Source: Sulfurospirillum halorespirans DSM 13726
GTDB lineage: Bacteria; Campylobacterota; Campylobacteria; Campylobacterales; Sulfurospirillaceae
DNA: 64,000 nucleotides
Assembly (NCBI RefSeq): GCF_001723605.1
Contig: NZ_CP017111.1
Coordinates: forward strand, 1,364,001 to 1,428,000
Direction of reading: 5' to 3'
The number at the start of each line of letters is the position of its first letter. Position 1 is the stretch's first letter. Both the position numbers and the translations under genes were made by a program. Below, one piece after another: positions 17,692 to 26,710 of the stretch. The notes under the pieces are model-generated. The model made no database searches and had not been told where the DNA came from. It saw only the letters and a list, made by a program, of their open reading frames with translations.

Positions 17692-17708
17692 TGGAACATT
17701 AATTGCTT
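17692..17708 (+). promoter_or_regulatory. Sigma-54-type promoter for flgI
   Basis: TGGAAC-N5-TTGCTT has GG and GC ten bases apart, fitting the -24/-12 RpoN consensus. It lies directly after rsmD and 35 bases before the flgI start. RpoN control of rod, ring and hook genes is established in Campylobacterota. Confidence 0.7.
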
Positions 17709-17743
17709 TAAATTGGCAAGAACGCTAAATTTAAAGGGAATTG

Positions 17744-18796
17744 ATGAAGATTGTTAAACTCTCTTTCGTACTGATTTCAGCACTCAGCACACTGTATGCT
17801 CAAAGACTTGGCGATATTGCCAATGTCATTGGTGTGAGGGAAAACCAACTCATCGGGTATGGTCTTGTCGTTGGACTTAACGGCACAGGAGATGGCTCAT
17901 CGTCTGAATTTACGCTACGATCACTCTCAAATCTTTTGCAAACCGTCAACGTTAAAATTGACCCTGCGGATATTAAATCTAAAAATATTGCCGCGGTTGT
18001 GGTGACTGCAAAACTTCCAGCCTTTGCAAGGCAGGGTGACAAAGTCGATGTCTCTGTCTCTTCCATTGGCGATGCAAAGTCCTTACAAGGTGGAAATCTG
18101 CTTTTAACACCGCTCAAAGGTGTGGATGGAAAAATCTACTCTTTAGCACAAGGTTCACTTACCATTGGTGGTATGAACGGTAAAGAAAAAGGGCAACTCA
18201 ATCACCCCGCTTCAGCGAACATCTTTAGTGGCGCTTTGGTCGAGCGCGAAATTGAAAATAACCTCCATGACCAAGAATTTGTGGATCTCTCTTTAAAAGA
18301 AGCCAATTTTAATACAGCCGTTTCCGTGCAAAATGAACTTAACGCCAAATTTGGTCGAAAAATTGCCGTTGCAACCGATTCACGAACCATTCGTTTGATG
18401 AAACCTGATGGTCATTCGACCGTTGAGTTTTTAGCAAAAACACTAGATGTCGATGTCAGGTACGAAAAAGAAGAAAAAATTGTTATCGATGAGCGTACGG
18501 GGACGATTGTTTCAGGTGTCAATGTCAGGGTTGATCCTGTTGTGGTCACCCATGGAGACATTACGATCAAAATTGAAGCCGAAGATGTGTTAGCAGATGA
18601 GCGAAATGTGGATATTGGCGGTAATGTTAAGATCGCTGGATCGGAAAATCGCATTAAAATCAAACAAGAGAGTATGACGGTTGCGAACATTGCACGTGCA
18701 CTCAATAAATTAGGAGCTAGGCCTAAAGATATTATCTCTATTTTAGAAAATATCAAGCGCGCAGGCGCCATTACCGCTCCGTTGGAGATCATCTAA
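17744..18796 (+). CDS. flgI: Flagellar P-ring protein FlgI
   Basis: A 350-residue periplasmic protein that forms the P ring around the flagellar rod. The signal peptide ([18 protein letters not shown]) is followed by [32 protein letters not shown], the invariant family start; [20 protein letters not shown] and the C-terminal [27 protein letters not shown] are also diagnostic. ATG 17744 is used because AAAGGGA precedes it. The stop overlaps the start of the next gene by one base. Confidence 0.97.
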   Translation: MKIVKLSFVLISALSTLYAQRLGDIANVIGVRENQLIGYGLVVGLNGTGDGSSSEFTLRSLSNLLQTVNVKIDPADIKSKNIAAVVVTAKLPAFARQGDKVDVSVSSIGDAKSLQGGNLLLTPLKGVDGKIYSLAQGSLTIGGMNGKEKGQLNHPASANIFSGALVEREIENNLHDQEFVDLSLKEANFNTAVSVQNELNAKFGRKIAVATDSRTIRLMKPDGHSTVEFLAKTLDVDVRYEKEEKIVIDERTGTIVSGVNVRVDPVVVTHGDITIKIEAEDVLADERNVDIGGNVKIAGSENRIKIKQESMTVANIARALNKLGARPKDIISILENIKRAGAITAPLEII

Positions 18797-19095
18797 TGCA
18801 AACTGATAGCAGTGTAGCTCTTTTAAATGCGAATTATAATCCAACGCCAACATCCGTAGATAATACGGAGCAAAATGATGCGTTGCTGAAAGAGCAAACC
18901 GATAAATTTGAAGCATTTTTCTTAAAACAGATTCTTGATATTGCGCTTAGTAGTGACGAAGAGGGTGGGCTTTATGAGAAAGATGCGGGTGATAAAATTT
19001 ATAAATCGATGTATAACGATACGATGAGTAATGCTTTGAGTGGTAATTTGGGTTTGAGTGAAATGTTATTTAGCTATTTAAAAGAGGAACGTTAA
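18796..19095 (+). CDS. flgJ: Rod-binding protein, FlgJ N-terminal-like
   Basis: A 99-residue protein that matches only the rod-scaffold domain of Flg[39 protein letters not shown] and [12 protein letters not shown]. The muramidase domain of gamma-proteobacterial FlgJ is absent, which is normal for Campylobacterota, where another enzyme opens the wall. It immediately follows flgI. Confidence 0.88.
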   Translation: MQTDSSVALLNANYNPTPTSVDNTEQNDALLKEQTDKFEAFFLKQILDIALSSDEEGGLYEKDAGDKIYKSMYNDTMSNALSGNLGLSEMLFSYLKEER

Positions 19096-19118
19096 AGTTT
19101 TATCATTTTAGACGATAT
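19093..19118 (+). promoter_or_regulatory. Sigma-28-type promoter for flgM
   Basis: TAAAGTTT (19093-19100), a 10-base spacer and GACGATAT (19111-19118) resemble FliA promoters. It is about 40 bases upstream of flgM, whose product inhibits FliA, so it would form an autoregulatory loop. Confidence 0.5.
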
Positions 19119-19158
19119 AGTTGCAAGCGATACTAAATTTAACTGTAAAGGTTCTAAA

Positions 19159-19359
19159 ATGATTTCAACGGTTCAATCGTCCAATGTGGCGTACGTACAA
19201 CAAAACAGTCTTAAAGAGGATGCCTCAAAAGGTGTCTCAAAAACAGAAAAAAGTGAAGGGGTAGACAAAGTCTCCGCGCTTAAAGCTGGCATCGAAAATG
19301 GAACGTATAAATTCGATCTAGCAAAAACGGCTCAAGCAGTCGCGGAAGAGTTGCTCTAA
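19159..19359 (+). CDS. flgM: Anti-sigma-28 factor FlgM
   Basis: A 66-residue polar protein. The C-terminal part VDKVSALKAGIENGTYKFDLAKTAQAVAEELL is the FlgM domain that binds and blocks the flagellar sigma factor FliA until the hook is complete. It is shorter than the enteric protein, as in Campylobacter. Location between the flgJ-like gene and flgN-flgK agrees with synteny. Confidence 0.92.
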   Translation: MISTVQSSNVAYVQQNSLKEDASKGVSKTEKSEGVDKVSALKAGIENGTYKFDLAKTAQAVAEELL

Positions 19360-19385
19360 ATCCTTACATGTAAAAGGATCAAACG

Positions 19386-19814
19386 ATGTTAACACACTAT
19401 TTGCAAAACGCGATTAAAGATATTGATAGCCTTATAGAGCAGACTGAAAAAGATATTGTTGCTATCAAAGCTGCACAGCACGGAGATGTTGCTGAACGAT
19501 CGAAAATTAAAGAAGATCTTATTCACTCTTTTGAGACTAAAAAGTCTCTTTTGGACAATGAACTTTCCAAAATGCTTAAAGAGAGCGGCAAAAAATCACT
19601 GGAAGAGTTATTAAACGCTACTCAAAAAGAGCTTCTAGCTCAAATAAAAATAAAGCTCACAGAACTTAGAGTCTGTAATAAACAGTATGCAAAATATGTG
19701 GTTACCATTAGTCAATTTTACAACGTGTTACTTGATAGTATCTTTCCAAGGGAGATGGATGGTTATAAAACAGCCAATCATAAACCTGCTTCTTTATTAC
19801 AAATTAAGGCATAA
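19386..19814 (+). CDS. flgN: Flagellar export chaperone FlgN-like
   Basis: A 142-residue, mostly helical protein at the flgN place between flgM and flgK. It has long helices rich in K, E and L (ALIEQTEKDIVAIKAAQ; SLEELLNATQKELLAQIKIK) as in FlgN, the chaperone for FlgK and FlgL. Sequence conservation in this family is low, so the call rests on length and gene order. The 26-base gap to flgM contains a palindrome copy (19363). Confidence 0.8.
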   Translation: MLTHYLQNAIKDIDSLIEQTEKDIVAIKAAQHGDVAERSKIKEDLIHSFETKKSLLDNELSKMLKESGKKSLEELLNATQKELLAQIKIKLTELRVCNKQYAKYVVTISQFYNVLLDSIFPREMDGYKTANHKPASLLQIKA

Positions 19815-19816
19815 TG

Positions 19817-21661
19817 ATGGGACTTTTTAGCACACTCAACACAGGAACATCTGCCCTAAATGCCGCTCAAGTTGCTGTTTCCATTACCAGTCAAAATATT
19901 GCAAATGTGGATAACACATCCTACAGTAGACAACGTGTTAATCTGTCAGCAAGCACTGCTGTCAGTTCAGGTGGTGTCAGTGTTGGTACTGGTGTTACGG
20001 TTACTTCTGTTACACGTGTGCATGATGAATATACTTATATGGAACTGAGAAATGCAGCAACTGATGTTGCTTATGATTCGTATAAAACACAAGTATTGGA
20101 AGAAGTAGCTCAGTATTTTCCAGACTTGGATGAATCTGGTATTGCAACGGATCTTGAAGAGTATTTCTCTGCTTGGAATGATTTGGCTTCTAATGCAACG
20201 GAAGGCTCACAAAAAATTGCTTTGGTTCAATCAGCTTCAACCATGGCAAGTGAGATTCAATCCACGAGAGAAACGTTACGTGATCTTCAAGACTCAGTGA
20301 ATGATCAGCTGAAAACAGCGGTGGAAGAGATTAACAGTTTAGCAGAACAAATTGCAGATATCAATAAACAAATTAGTGCCGTAGAATCAGAAGAAGGCAA
20401 TTATGCCAATGACTTAAGAGATGCGCGTGATGAGCTTGAACTTACTTTGGCAAATTTAGTGGATATCTCTGTTTCCAAAGGTGATATAAGTAGTTACACT
20501 TCTTCCGTATCATCAGATTTAAGTACTTCTGAGGGGACAGAGTATAGCCTTACTGTTTCAGGATTTACAATTATTGATGGTACGACATACCATCCCTTAA
20601 CCATTAGCAATACTTCAAATGAGAGCGGTTATTATTCTATTTCCTATGAAACGCAGGATGGTACGGATTATGATTTAACGGAAAAAATTTCTGGTGGAGA
20701 AGTGGGGGCGATGCTTGATCTTCGTGGTCGAGTTCTTGATGGTGAGAGCGGGTACCCAACCGATGGCTCAATTCAAGATTATATCGATGAATTAGATACG
20801 TTTTCACAAACACTCATTACCGCAACAAACAATATTTATGCACAAAGTGCACAATCGAGTATGCAATCTCCTGTTTTAGATATTGAGGGTGATACTTCAT
20901 TAAAAAACGCATATGACAACATTGAATCAGGTACCTTTGACGTTATAGTTTACGGTAGTGACGGTGAAGAGATTGCCCGTAAAACAATTTCAATTAGCAA
21001 CACTACGACAATGACAGATGATACTTTTTCAGAGAGTATTGTTTCTCAAATTAATGCAGAATCTGATGATAATGCAGATAATAATTCATTAAATGATGTG
21101 GATGACTATTTTACGGCTATTTTTATGGAAGATGGTACTTTCTCACTTTCTCCAACAAGTACGAACAGTACGTATACAATTGCTATTGAAGATAGTGGTA
21201 CCAATTTTCCTGGCGCCATTGGTGTCAGTCAGTTCCTCACAGGAAGTGATGCGTCCGATATTAGTGTAGCGACTGAATATCAAAAAGATCCTTCTTCTAT
21301 GCAAGGCTTTGCTGCACCCATCTCGGGTGATAATACGGTTGCGAATGCTATGGTGCAGTTGCAATACGATACATTGAGTTTTTATAATTCCAATGGAACT
21401 GTCTCCAGTGAAACACTTGAAGGCTATTACAGTGCTTTAACGACCAATATTGCTACCGATGCTTCAGCTGCTTCAGCTAGTCTTTCAACCAATGAAACAT
21501 TGTATAACACCGTCTATACGGAATACCAATCGATTAGTGGTGTGAATGAAGATGAGGAACTAACAAATTTGATCATGTATCAAGCTTCTTATACCGCGGC
21601 TTCTAAAATTATTACAACGATTGATGAGATGTTAGAGACCCTTTTAGGCATAAAATCCTAG
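19817..21661 (+). CDS. flgK: Flagellar hook-associated protein 1
   Basis: A 614-residue protein that joins hook to filament. GLFSTLNTGTSALNAAQVAVSITSQNIANVDNTSYSRQRV is the axial N-terminal domain and the C-terminal segment YQASYTAASKIITTIDEMLETLLGI is the matching helix. The centre is Ser/Thr/Asp-rich and variable. Two start codons stand in tandem (19814 and 19817); the second has better spacing from AAGG. No palindrome copy occurs in its 1.8 kb, in contrast to many nearby genes. Confidence 0.96.
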   Translation: MGLFSTLNTGTSALNAAQVAVSITSQNIANVDNTSYSRQRVNLSASTAVSSGGVSVGTGVTVTSVTRVHDEYTYMELRNAATDVAYDSYKTQVLEEVAQYFPDLDESGIATDLEEYFSAWNDLASNATEGSQKIALVQSASTMASEIQSTRETLRDLQDSVNDQLKTAVEEINSLAEQIADINKQISAVESEEGNYANDLRDARDELELTLANLVDISVSKGDISSYTSSVSSDLSTSEGTEYSLTVSGFTIIDGTTYHPLTISNTSNESGYYSISYETQDGTDYDLTEKISGGEVGAMLDLRGRVLDGESGYPTDGSIQDYIDELDTFSQTLITATNNIYAQSAQSSMQSPVLDIEGDTSLKNAYDNIESGTFDVIVYGSDGEEIARKTISISNTTTMTDDTFSESIVSQINAESDDNADNNSLNDVDDYFTAIFMEDGTFSLSPTSTNSTYTIAIEDSGTNFPGAIGVSQFLTGSDASDISVATEYQKDPSSMQGFAAPISGDNTVANAMVQLQYDTLSFYNSNGTVSSETLEGYYSALTTNIATDASAASASLSTNETLYNTVYTEYQSISGVNEDEELTNLIMYQASYTAASKIITTIDEMLETLLGIKS

Positions 21662-22473
21662 TGAAACGATTTCCGTTTTTGAGCACCACTCTTTTGGTGC
21701 TCATCTTTTTCTTTTGCTTTACCTTCCCCTCTTTTTATGCAGGTTCTGCGTATGAACTAAGCCCCACTGCTATTTTATTACCTCCCAGTTTTGAGCATCT
21801 TTTAGGTACCGATAGGCTAGGGCGTGATCTTTTGGCTCGTTTGATGGTGGGTGGTCAAGTCTCTTTGCTGATCGGCATTTTAAGTGCACTGATTTCGAGT
21901 ATTGTAGGGCTTATGATTGGTATTAGCGCAGGGTTTTTTCAAAAAAGTGTTGATAAACTCATTATCGTTGTGATCGATCTTTTCTTAACCTTTCCTACCT
22001 TTTTTCTTCTTTTAGCGTTGATTAGTTATATGAATGCTTCGGTGTGGGTGCTCGTTTTTATTATCTCCATCACTGGTTGGATGGGAATGGCGAGAATGAT
22101 ACGAAGTGAGAGCTTCGCTATCTCTAACGCTCCCTTTATTAAAATTCTTAAACTCTCCAATGTCAATACTTTCAAAATTATCTTTAAATACTTTGCTCCC
22201 TTGCTTGCTCCTATCTTTTTTATCAGCTTTACATTTGGGGTGAGTGGGGCGATTTTAGCAGAAAGTGGGCTGAGCTTTTTAGGTATTGGGATTACGCCTC
22301 CGCAGATGAGTTGGGGTGTGATTATCAGTGAAGGCAAGGAAGTGATCGATATTGCATGGTGGCTGAGCTTTTTCCCAGGTTTTCTTATCTTTCTCGTCAC
22401 CTTTTCCTTGATTAATCTCTCTGATTATCTTCAATCTAAAAGTAACGAAAAAGATGTCTTAAATGACCTTTGA
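21661..22473 (+). CDS. ABC transporter permease, DppC/OppC-like
   Basis: A 270-residue inner-membrane permease with about six helices. GTDRLGRDLLARLMVGGQVSLLIG near the N-terminus and the EAA loop region (LSNVNTFKIIFKYFAPLLAP) mark the dipeptide/nickel permease class, and ESGLSFLGIGITPPQMSWGVII is the typical end. It begins with GTG, overlapping the flgK stop by one base. The ATPase, binding protein and second permease are not in the window, so it may be part of a split system. Peptide is the likely substrate, but nickel-type systems look alike. Confidence 0.9.
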   Translation: MKRFPFLSTTLLVLIFFFCFTFPSFYAGSAYELSPTAILLPPSFEHLLGTDRLGRDLLARLMVGGQVSLLIGILSALISSIVGLMIGISAGFFQKSVDKLIIVVIDLFLTFPTFFLLLALISYMNASVWVLVFIISITGWMGMARMIRSESFAISNAPFIKILKLSNVNTFKIIFKYFAPLLAPIFFISFTFGVSGAILAESGLSFLGIGITPPQMSWGVIISEGKEVIDIAWWLSFFPGFLIFLVTFSLINLSDYLQSKSNEKDVLNDL

Positions 22474-23218
22474 AGCTATTGCAAAACTTTTAAATGAAGA
22501 GGCAACTAAACGTAACCATGCAGAAGAGATCAGTTTAAATCGTCCTGATCCTTTACTGATTGCTTCACGGCATAACGATGAATTTATCGCCCTTATTTGT
22601 GCTCTGTTTGCCTATGGTAATGTTCCTGCTATCATTCAATTTTTAGAGAGCTTGGATTTTTCACTCTTGGATGCGGATGAAAGCATGATTGAGCAGGCAT
22701 TAGCGCATCACTATTACCGTTTTCAAAATGCCAAAGACATTCAAGCGCTTTTTACAACGCTTGGACGTGTTAAACACGACGTTGGCTCATTCGAGTCAGT
22801 TTTTCTCCCTGCGTATCAAAAAAAATCAAATGTGATGGATGGTTTACGCGCATTGATTGCGTTGTTGTACGATATTAATCCTTATCGCTCACGCGGCTAT
22901 CAGTTTTTATTGGGTACAATACCTCCCATAACCCCAGTATCGCCTTATAAACGATGGCATATGTATCTTAGATGGATGGTGCGTAAAGATCATCTCGATC
23001 TTGGACTTTGGAGCGGTGTTGATACCAAAGATTTGCTCGTTCCACTGGATACACACACCTTTGCATTGGGGAAAAAATTGGGCTTGATTCAGCGAAAATC
23101 GTATGATTTTAAGGCTGTCTTAGAGTTGAGTCGCGCACTCCAAAAGATTGATCCGAGTGATCCTGTCAAATATGATTTTGCACTCTATCGCTTAGGACAA
23201 GAGAAAATTCTTCTTTAA
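22463..23218 (+). CDS. TIGR02757 family protein (DUF2400)
   Basis: A 251-residue protein with the conserved stretches SRHNDEFIALICALFAYGN and YKRWHMYLRWMVRKD plus DLGLWSG and PLDTHTFALGKKLGL. The HTH-like and helix-hairpin pattern suggests a relation to the endonuclease III fold, but no activity is known. It overlaps the permease gene by 11 bases and lies in the same neighbourhood after flgK as in other Campylobacterota. Confidence 0.88.
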   Translation: MTFEAIAKLLNEEATKRNHAEEISLNRPDPLLIASRHNDEFIALICALFAYGNVPAIIQFLESLDFSLLDADESMIEQALAHHYYRFQNAKDIQALFTTLGRVKHDVGSFESVFLPAYQKKSNVMDGLRALIALLYDINPYRSRGYQFLLGTIPPITPVSPYKRWHMYLRWMVRKDHLDLGLWSGVDTKDLLVPLDTHTFALGKKLGLIQRKSYDFKAVLELSRALQKIDPSDPVKYDFALYRLGQEKILL

Positions 23219-23226
23219 GGTTCACA

Positions 23227-24921
23227 ATGAATGTGAAGTATTGGCTTCCTAGGAGTTTTACGGTTTTGAGGGAGGGCTACTCTGTTACAAAACTATCGTC
23301 TGATATTGTAGCAGGCTCTACGGTTGCGATTATCGCCTTACCTTTAGCAATGGCATTTGCCATAGCCAGTGGTGTTAGTCCTGAAAAAGGGCTCTTTACA
23401 GCGGTTGTCGCTGGACTTATTATCTCTCTCTTTGGTGGGAGTAGGTATCAGATTGGAGGTCCTACAGGGGCTTTTGTTGTGGTACTCTATGCGGTTATTT
23501 TAAAACATGGATACGATGGCTTAGTCATTGCCACATTTATGGCAGGTATCATGCTCTTTTTGATGGGTGTTTTTAAGCTTGGTAACATCATCAAGTACAT
23601 TCCTTATCCTGTTACGGTGGGTTTTACAACCGGTATCGCACTCATTATTTTCTCTTCGCAGATCAAAGATTTTTTTGGGCTTCCTATTGCCAAAATGCCA
23701 GCAGAGTTTGTCGATCAGTGGAAACTTTACTCGACAGAGCTTTTACATGTAAACTATTATGCTATGGCTATTGGTGTGGTGAGTATGATCCTTTTGCTTA
23801 AATTGCGCCACCGTTTTCCGCATATTCCTGCACCCATTATTGTCATTATTCTCTCCGCCCTTGCGGTTTATCTTTTTAAACTGCCTGTGGAAACGATTGG
23901 TTCAAAATTTGGAGCACTTCCTTCAACTTTGCCATACCCTTCCATGCCTGCGTTTTCATTGGAAAAAGTACGGGTTGTGTTTCCTGATGCGATGACGATT
24001 GCCCTTTTGGGAGCTATCGAATCCTTGCTTTCTTGTGTTGTAGCCGATGGTATGACGGGAGATCGTCACCACTCGAATAAAGAGCTTATGGCACAAGGTG
24101 TAGCCAATATCGCTTCCGTTCTTTTTGGAGGTATCGCCGCCACTGGTGCGATTGCACGAACGGCTACGAACATTAAAGCGGGTGCTTACAGTCCTGTTTC
24201 GGGTGTCATTCATGCCCTCATGTTGCTTGTGTTTATGTTTTTATTTTCAAAACTCATTGTGCTGATTCCCTTAGCGACGCTGGCAGCTATCTTGATCGTT
24301 GTGGCATGGAATATGAGTGAGTTTCACCACTTTAAAGCCATTGCCCTTAAGTCTGAGCGCAACGATATGGTCGTGCTTTTAATGACGTTTTTCTTAACCG
24401 TCTTGATTGATCTCAACACCGGTGTTCAAACAGGCATTATGCTTGCAGGTCTGCTGTTTATCAAACGTATGATTGACGTGACAGGCATTGTGGATACGAA
24501 AAATACGATTGGCATGCCTTTAGATGAAGACGATGAGCCCATGGAAATGGATGATGCGAATGCCATTTCTAAGAAAATTGTTCCAAAAGATGTGGAAGTG
24601 TATGAGATCGATGGACCATTCTTTTTTGGTGTTGCCGATCGGCTTAAAAATGTCCTTGGGGAAGTGAGCAGTCCTCCCAAAGTCTTTATACTGCGTATGC
24701 GTCATGTTCCTATGATCGATGCAACAGGACTTCATGCCTTAGAGGAGTTTTTTGATCTTTGCCAAAGCAACGGAACGATTCTTGTACTTTCAGGGGTCAA
24801 TGAGCACATCAAGCTTAAAATTCGCCGTCTTGGTTTTGAGAAAAAAATAGGGTTAGAAAACATTACCGACAATATCGATATGGCACTTTCGCGTGCCCAT
24901 CGACTTTTAATGAAGGAGTAA
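23227..24921 (+). CDS. SulP family anion transporter with STAS domain
   Basis: A 564-residue membrane protein: about 11-12 helices (to about residue 420), with the signature GGSRYQIGGPTGAFVVVLYAV, followed by a cytosolic STAS domain (about 450-555; MRHVPMIDATGLHALEEFFD). SulP proteins carry sulfate, bicarbonate or dicarboxylates. A highly acidic linker, PLDEDDEPMEMDDAN, joins the two parts. LHVN at about residue 174 reflects the palindrome at 23742. Substrate unknown. Confidence 0.94.
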   Translation: MNVKYWLPRSFTVLREGYSVTKLSSDIVAGSTVAIIALPLAMAFAIASGVSPEKGLFTAVVAGLIISLFGGSRYQIGGPTGAFVVVLYAVILKHGYDGLVIATFMAGIMLFLMGVFKLGNIIKYIPYPVTVGFTTGIALIIFSSQIKDFFGLPIAKMPAEFVDQWKLYSTELLHVNYYAMAIGVVSMILLLKLRHRFPHIPAPIIVIILSALAVYLFKLPVETIGSKFGALPSTLPYPSMPAFSLEKVRVVFPDAMTIALLGAIESLLSCVVADGMTGDRHHSNKELMAQGVANIASVLFGGIAATGAIARTATNIKAGAYSPVSGVIHALMLLVFMFLFSKLIVLIPLATLAAILIVVAWNMSEFHHFKAIALKSERNDMVVLLMTFFLTVLIDLNTGVQTGIMLAGLLFIKRMIDVTGIVDTKNTIGMPLDEDDEPMEMDDANAISKKIVPKDVEVYEIDGPFFFGVADRLKNVLGEVSSPPKVFILRMRHVPMIDATGLHALEEFFDLCQSNGTILVLSGVNEHIKLKIRRLGFEKKIGLENITDNIDMALSRAHRLLMKE

Positions 24922-24923
24922 AG

Positions 24924-25130
24924 ATGCCTTATGTCAATATCAAAATCACCAAAGAGGGTGCAACAAAAGAGCAAAAAGCTGAGCTTATTGAGGGTGTAAC
25001 AAACCTCTTAGTGAACGTTTTGGGTAAAAATCCAGCCACAACGGTTGTTACGATCGACGAAGTGGATATGGATAATTGGGGTATAGGTGGGCAACAGGTC
25101 AGCGAACTTCGCAAAAAGCCGAAGCCTTAA
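24924..25130 (+). CDS. 4-oxalocrotonate tautomerase family enzyme
   Basis: A 68-residue enzyme of the 4-OT family. The mature N-terminal proline (MPYVNIKITKEGATKEQK) is the catalytic base. It resembles the DmpI-like tautomerase found in Helicobacter pylori. It starts two bases after the SulP stop. The physiological substrate is unknown. Confidence 0.93.
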   Translation: MPYVNIKITKEGATKEQKAELIEGVTNLLVNVLGKNPATTVVTIDEVDMDNWGIGGQQVSELRKKPKP

Positions 25131-25189
25131 ACTACTATTAAATGATTTATAGATACAATCACGCAAATTATTAACGAAGGAAATGTGTA

Positions 25190-25867
25190 ATGGGCGAAAT
25201 GTTTACATTTTTAGGTCTTATTAACCACTCCCATGACTTCATCTTTGTATCACACATTGTTTTAGTCGGTGTTATCAGTTTTGTCTTGGCAAAACTTGCA
25301 ACGTCTAAAATGCAATTGGTACCAAGTGGTGTTCAAAATGTCATGGAAGCGTATCTTGAGAGTGTCGTCTCAATGGGTAAAGATGTCATTGGTGAAGAGT
25401 TGGCACGTAAATATCTACCACTGGTTGCAACACTTGGGTTGATGGTGTTTATTGCAAACGTTATCGGTATTATTCCTGGGTTTGAAGCTCCTTCAAGCAA
25501 CCCAAACATGACATTGGCACTGGCATTGATGGTATTTATCTATTATAACTTTGAAGGTATCCGTGTCAACGGTGTTGTGCATTATTTTGCGCACTTTATG
25601 GGACCATTGAAAGTTTTAGCGCCTCTTATGTTCCCAATCGAGATCGTTTCACATCTTTCTCGTATCGTCTCTTTGTCTTTCCGACTTTTCGGTAACATTA
25701 AAGGTGATGATCTGTTCTTAGCCGTTGTCTTGATGCTGGCTCCTTGGGTAGCACCACTTCCTGCGTATGCGCTTTTAACATTCTCTGCATGTTTGCAGAC
25801 GTTTATTTTTATGATCTTAACATACGTTTATCTAGCAGGTGCTGTTTTAATTAGCGAAGAGCACTAA
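25190..25867 (+). CDS. atpB: ATP synthase F0 subunit a
   Basis: A 225-residue membrane subunit of the proton channel. [21 protein letters not shown] contains the essential arginine, and [13 protein letters not shown] ends the protein. It stands apart from the other ATP synthase genes, as is usual in Campylobacterota. A clear AGGAAATGT-type ribosome site precedes ATG 25190. Confidence 0.97.
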   Translation: MGEMFTFLGLINHSHDFIFVSHIVLVGVISFVLAKLATSKMQLVPSGVQNVMEAYLESVVSMGKDVIGEELARKYLPLVATLGLMVFIANVIGIIPGFEAPSSNPNMTLALALMVFIYYNFEGIRVNGVVHYFAHFMGPLKVLAPLMFPIEIVSHLSRIVSLSFRLFGNIKGDDLFLAVVLMLAPWVAPLPAYALLTFSACLQTFIFMILTYVYLAGAVLISEEH

Positions 25868-25878
25868 AAAGTACTCTC

Positions 25879-26163
25879 TTGTTGCAACACCAACAAACGC
25901 GTTTTGAAAAACTCCTCAGCTTTTTGCACGGTGCCTCTTGGGCACTTGCATTGGCTGGTGGAGGTTATACCTTCTTACTTTTTCTTCCTTTTGGCACTAT
26001 CATCGCTTCTCTCATTGCACTTTTCTTCTTTCTGAGTGGCTGTTTTTTTGTTATTATCTTTTCAATGGCACAACTGCAACTGGATAAATTTGAAGAGCTT
26101 AAAAAACAGACGCAACTCTTAGAAAAACTTAGCCTCAATGATCAAACGCTATCTCATCACTGA
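25879..26163 (+). CDS. Small membrane protein after atpB
   Basis: A 94-residue protein with two transmembrane helices (about 18-35 and 40-62) and a coiled C-terminal tail (KFEELKKQTQLLEKLS). It starts with TTG 11 bases after atpB and overlaps thiE by 26 bases. A small membrane protein follows atpB in related genomes too. Function unknown. Confidence 0.72.
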   Translation: MLQHQQTRFEKLLSFLHGASWALALAGGGYTFLLFLPFGTIIASLIALFFFLSGCFFVIIFSMAQLQLDKFEELKKQTQLLEKLSLNDQTLSHH

Positions 26164-26695
26164 TCCCTCTTTTTATACTTCCAACCCAGCAAAAGTCGTT
26201 CAAAAACTTTTACATGTAAAGGCAAAGTATCAACCTGATTACATCTGTTTACGCGATAAACAGACCTCAGATTACACCTCGCTCGCCAAAGCCGTTTCAA
26301 AGGCTTCCCTTCAAGATGACCGAACTAAACTCTATTTGCATACCGATTTTAAACTCGCACATGACCTTGGCTGTGATGGTGTGCATCTGCCTTCCAATGC
26401 TTTACATGTAATAGAAAATGCCAAAGCATTAGGTTTGGAAGTCATCGCAAGCACACATACCCTCAAAGAGATAGAAGAGGCTGAAAAAAGAGGCGCAGAT
26501 GCGATCACCTTTAGTCCCATTTTTGCAACGCCCAACAAGGGCGAACCGCTTGGTTTAGAGAAGTTAAAAGAAATAAATGATAGAATCCGCGTTAAATGTT
26601 TCGCGCTTGGTGGCATCATCAACGCTGATCAGGTGAAAGCTTGTGAAGCGGTTGGAGTGCATGGTTTTGCCTCAATTCGCTTTTTTTTAGATTAA
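26138..26695 (+). CDS. thiE: Thiamine phosphate synthase family (ThiE/TenI)
   Basis: A 185-residue TIM-barrel protein: YICLRDKQTSDYTSLAKAV, LYLHTDFKLAHDLGCDGVHLPS, ADAITFSPIFATPNKGEPLG and CFALGGI are ThiE/TenI signatures. ThiE joins the pyrimidine and thiazole parts of thiamine; TenI makes the aromatic thiazole. At 185 residues it is short for ThiE, so the two cannot be separated with certainty. Palindromes at 26209 and 26401 encode LLHVK and ALHVI. Confidence 0.82.
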   Translation: MIKRYLITDPSFYTSNPAKVVQKLLHVKAKYQPDYICLRDKQTSDYTSLAKAVSKASLQDDRTKLYLHTDFKLAHDLGCDGVHLPSNALHVIENAKALGLEVIASTHTLKEIEEAEKRGADAITFSPIFATPNKGEPLGLEKLKEINDRIRVKCFALGGIINADQVKACEAVGVHGFASIRFFLD

Positions 26696-26710
26696 TCCAA
26701 AGGCTATTTA

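Noticed and set aside
17715-17731. A second sigma-54 promoter (TTGGCAAGAACGCT) before flgI
   Set aside because: GG and GC are separated by seven instead of ten bases, so the spacing is wrong.
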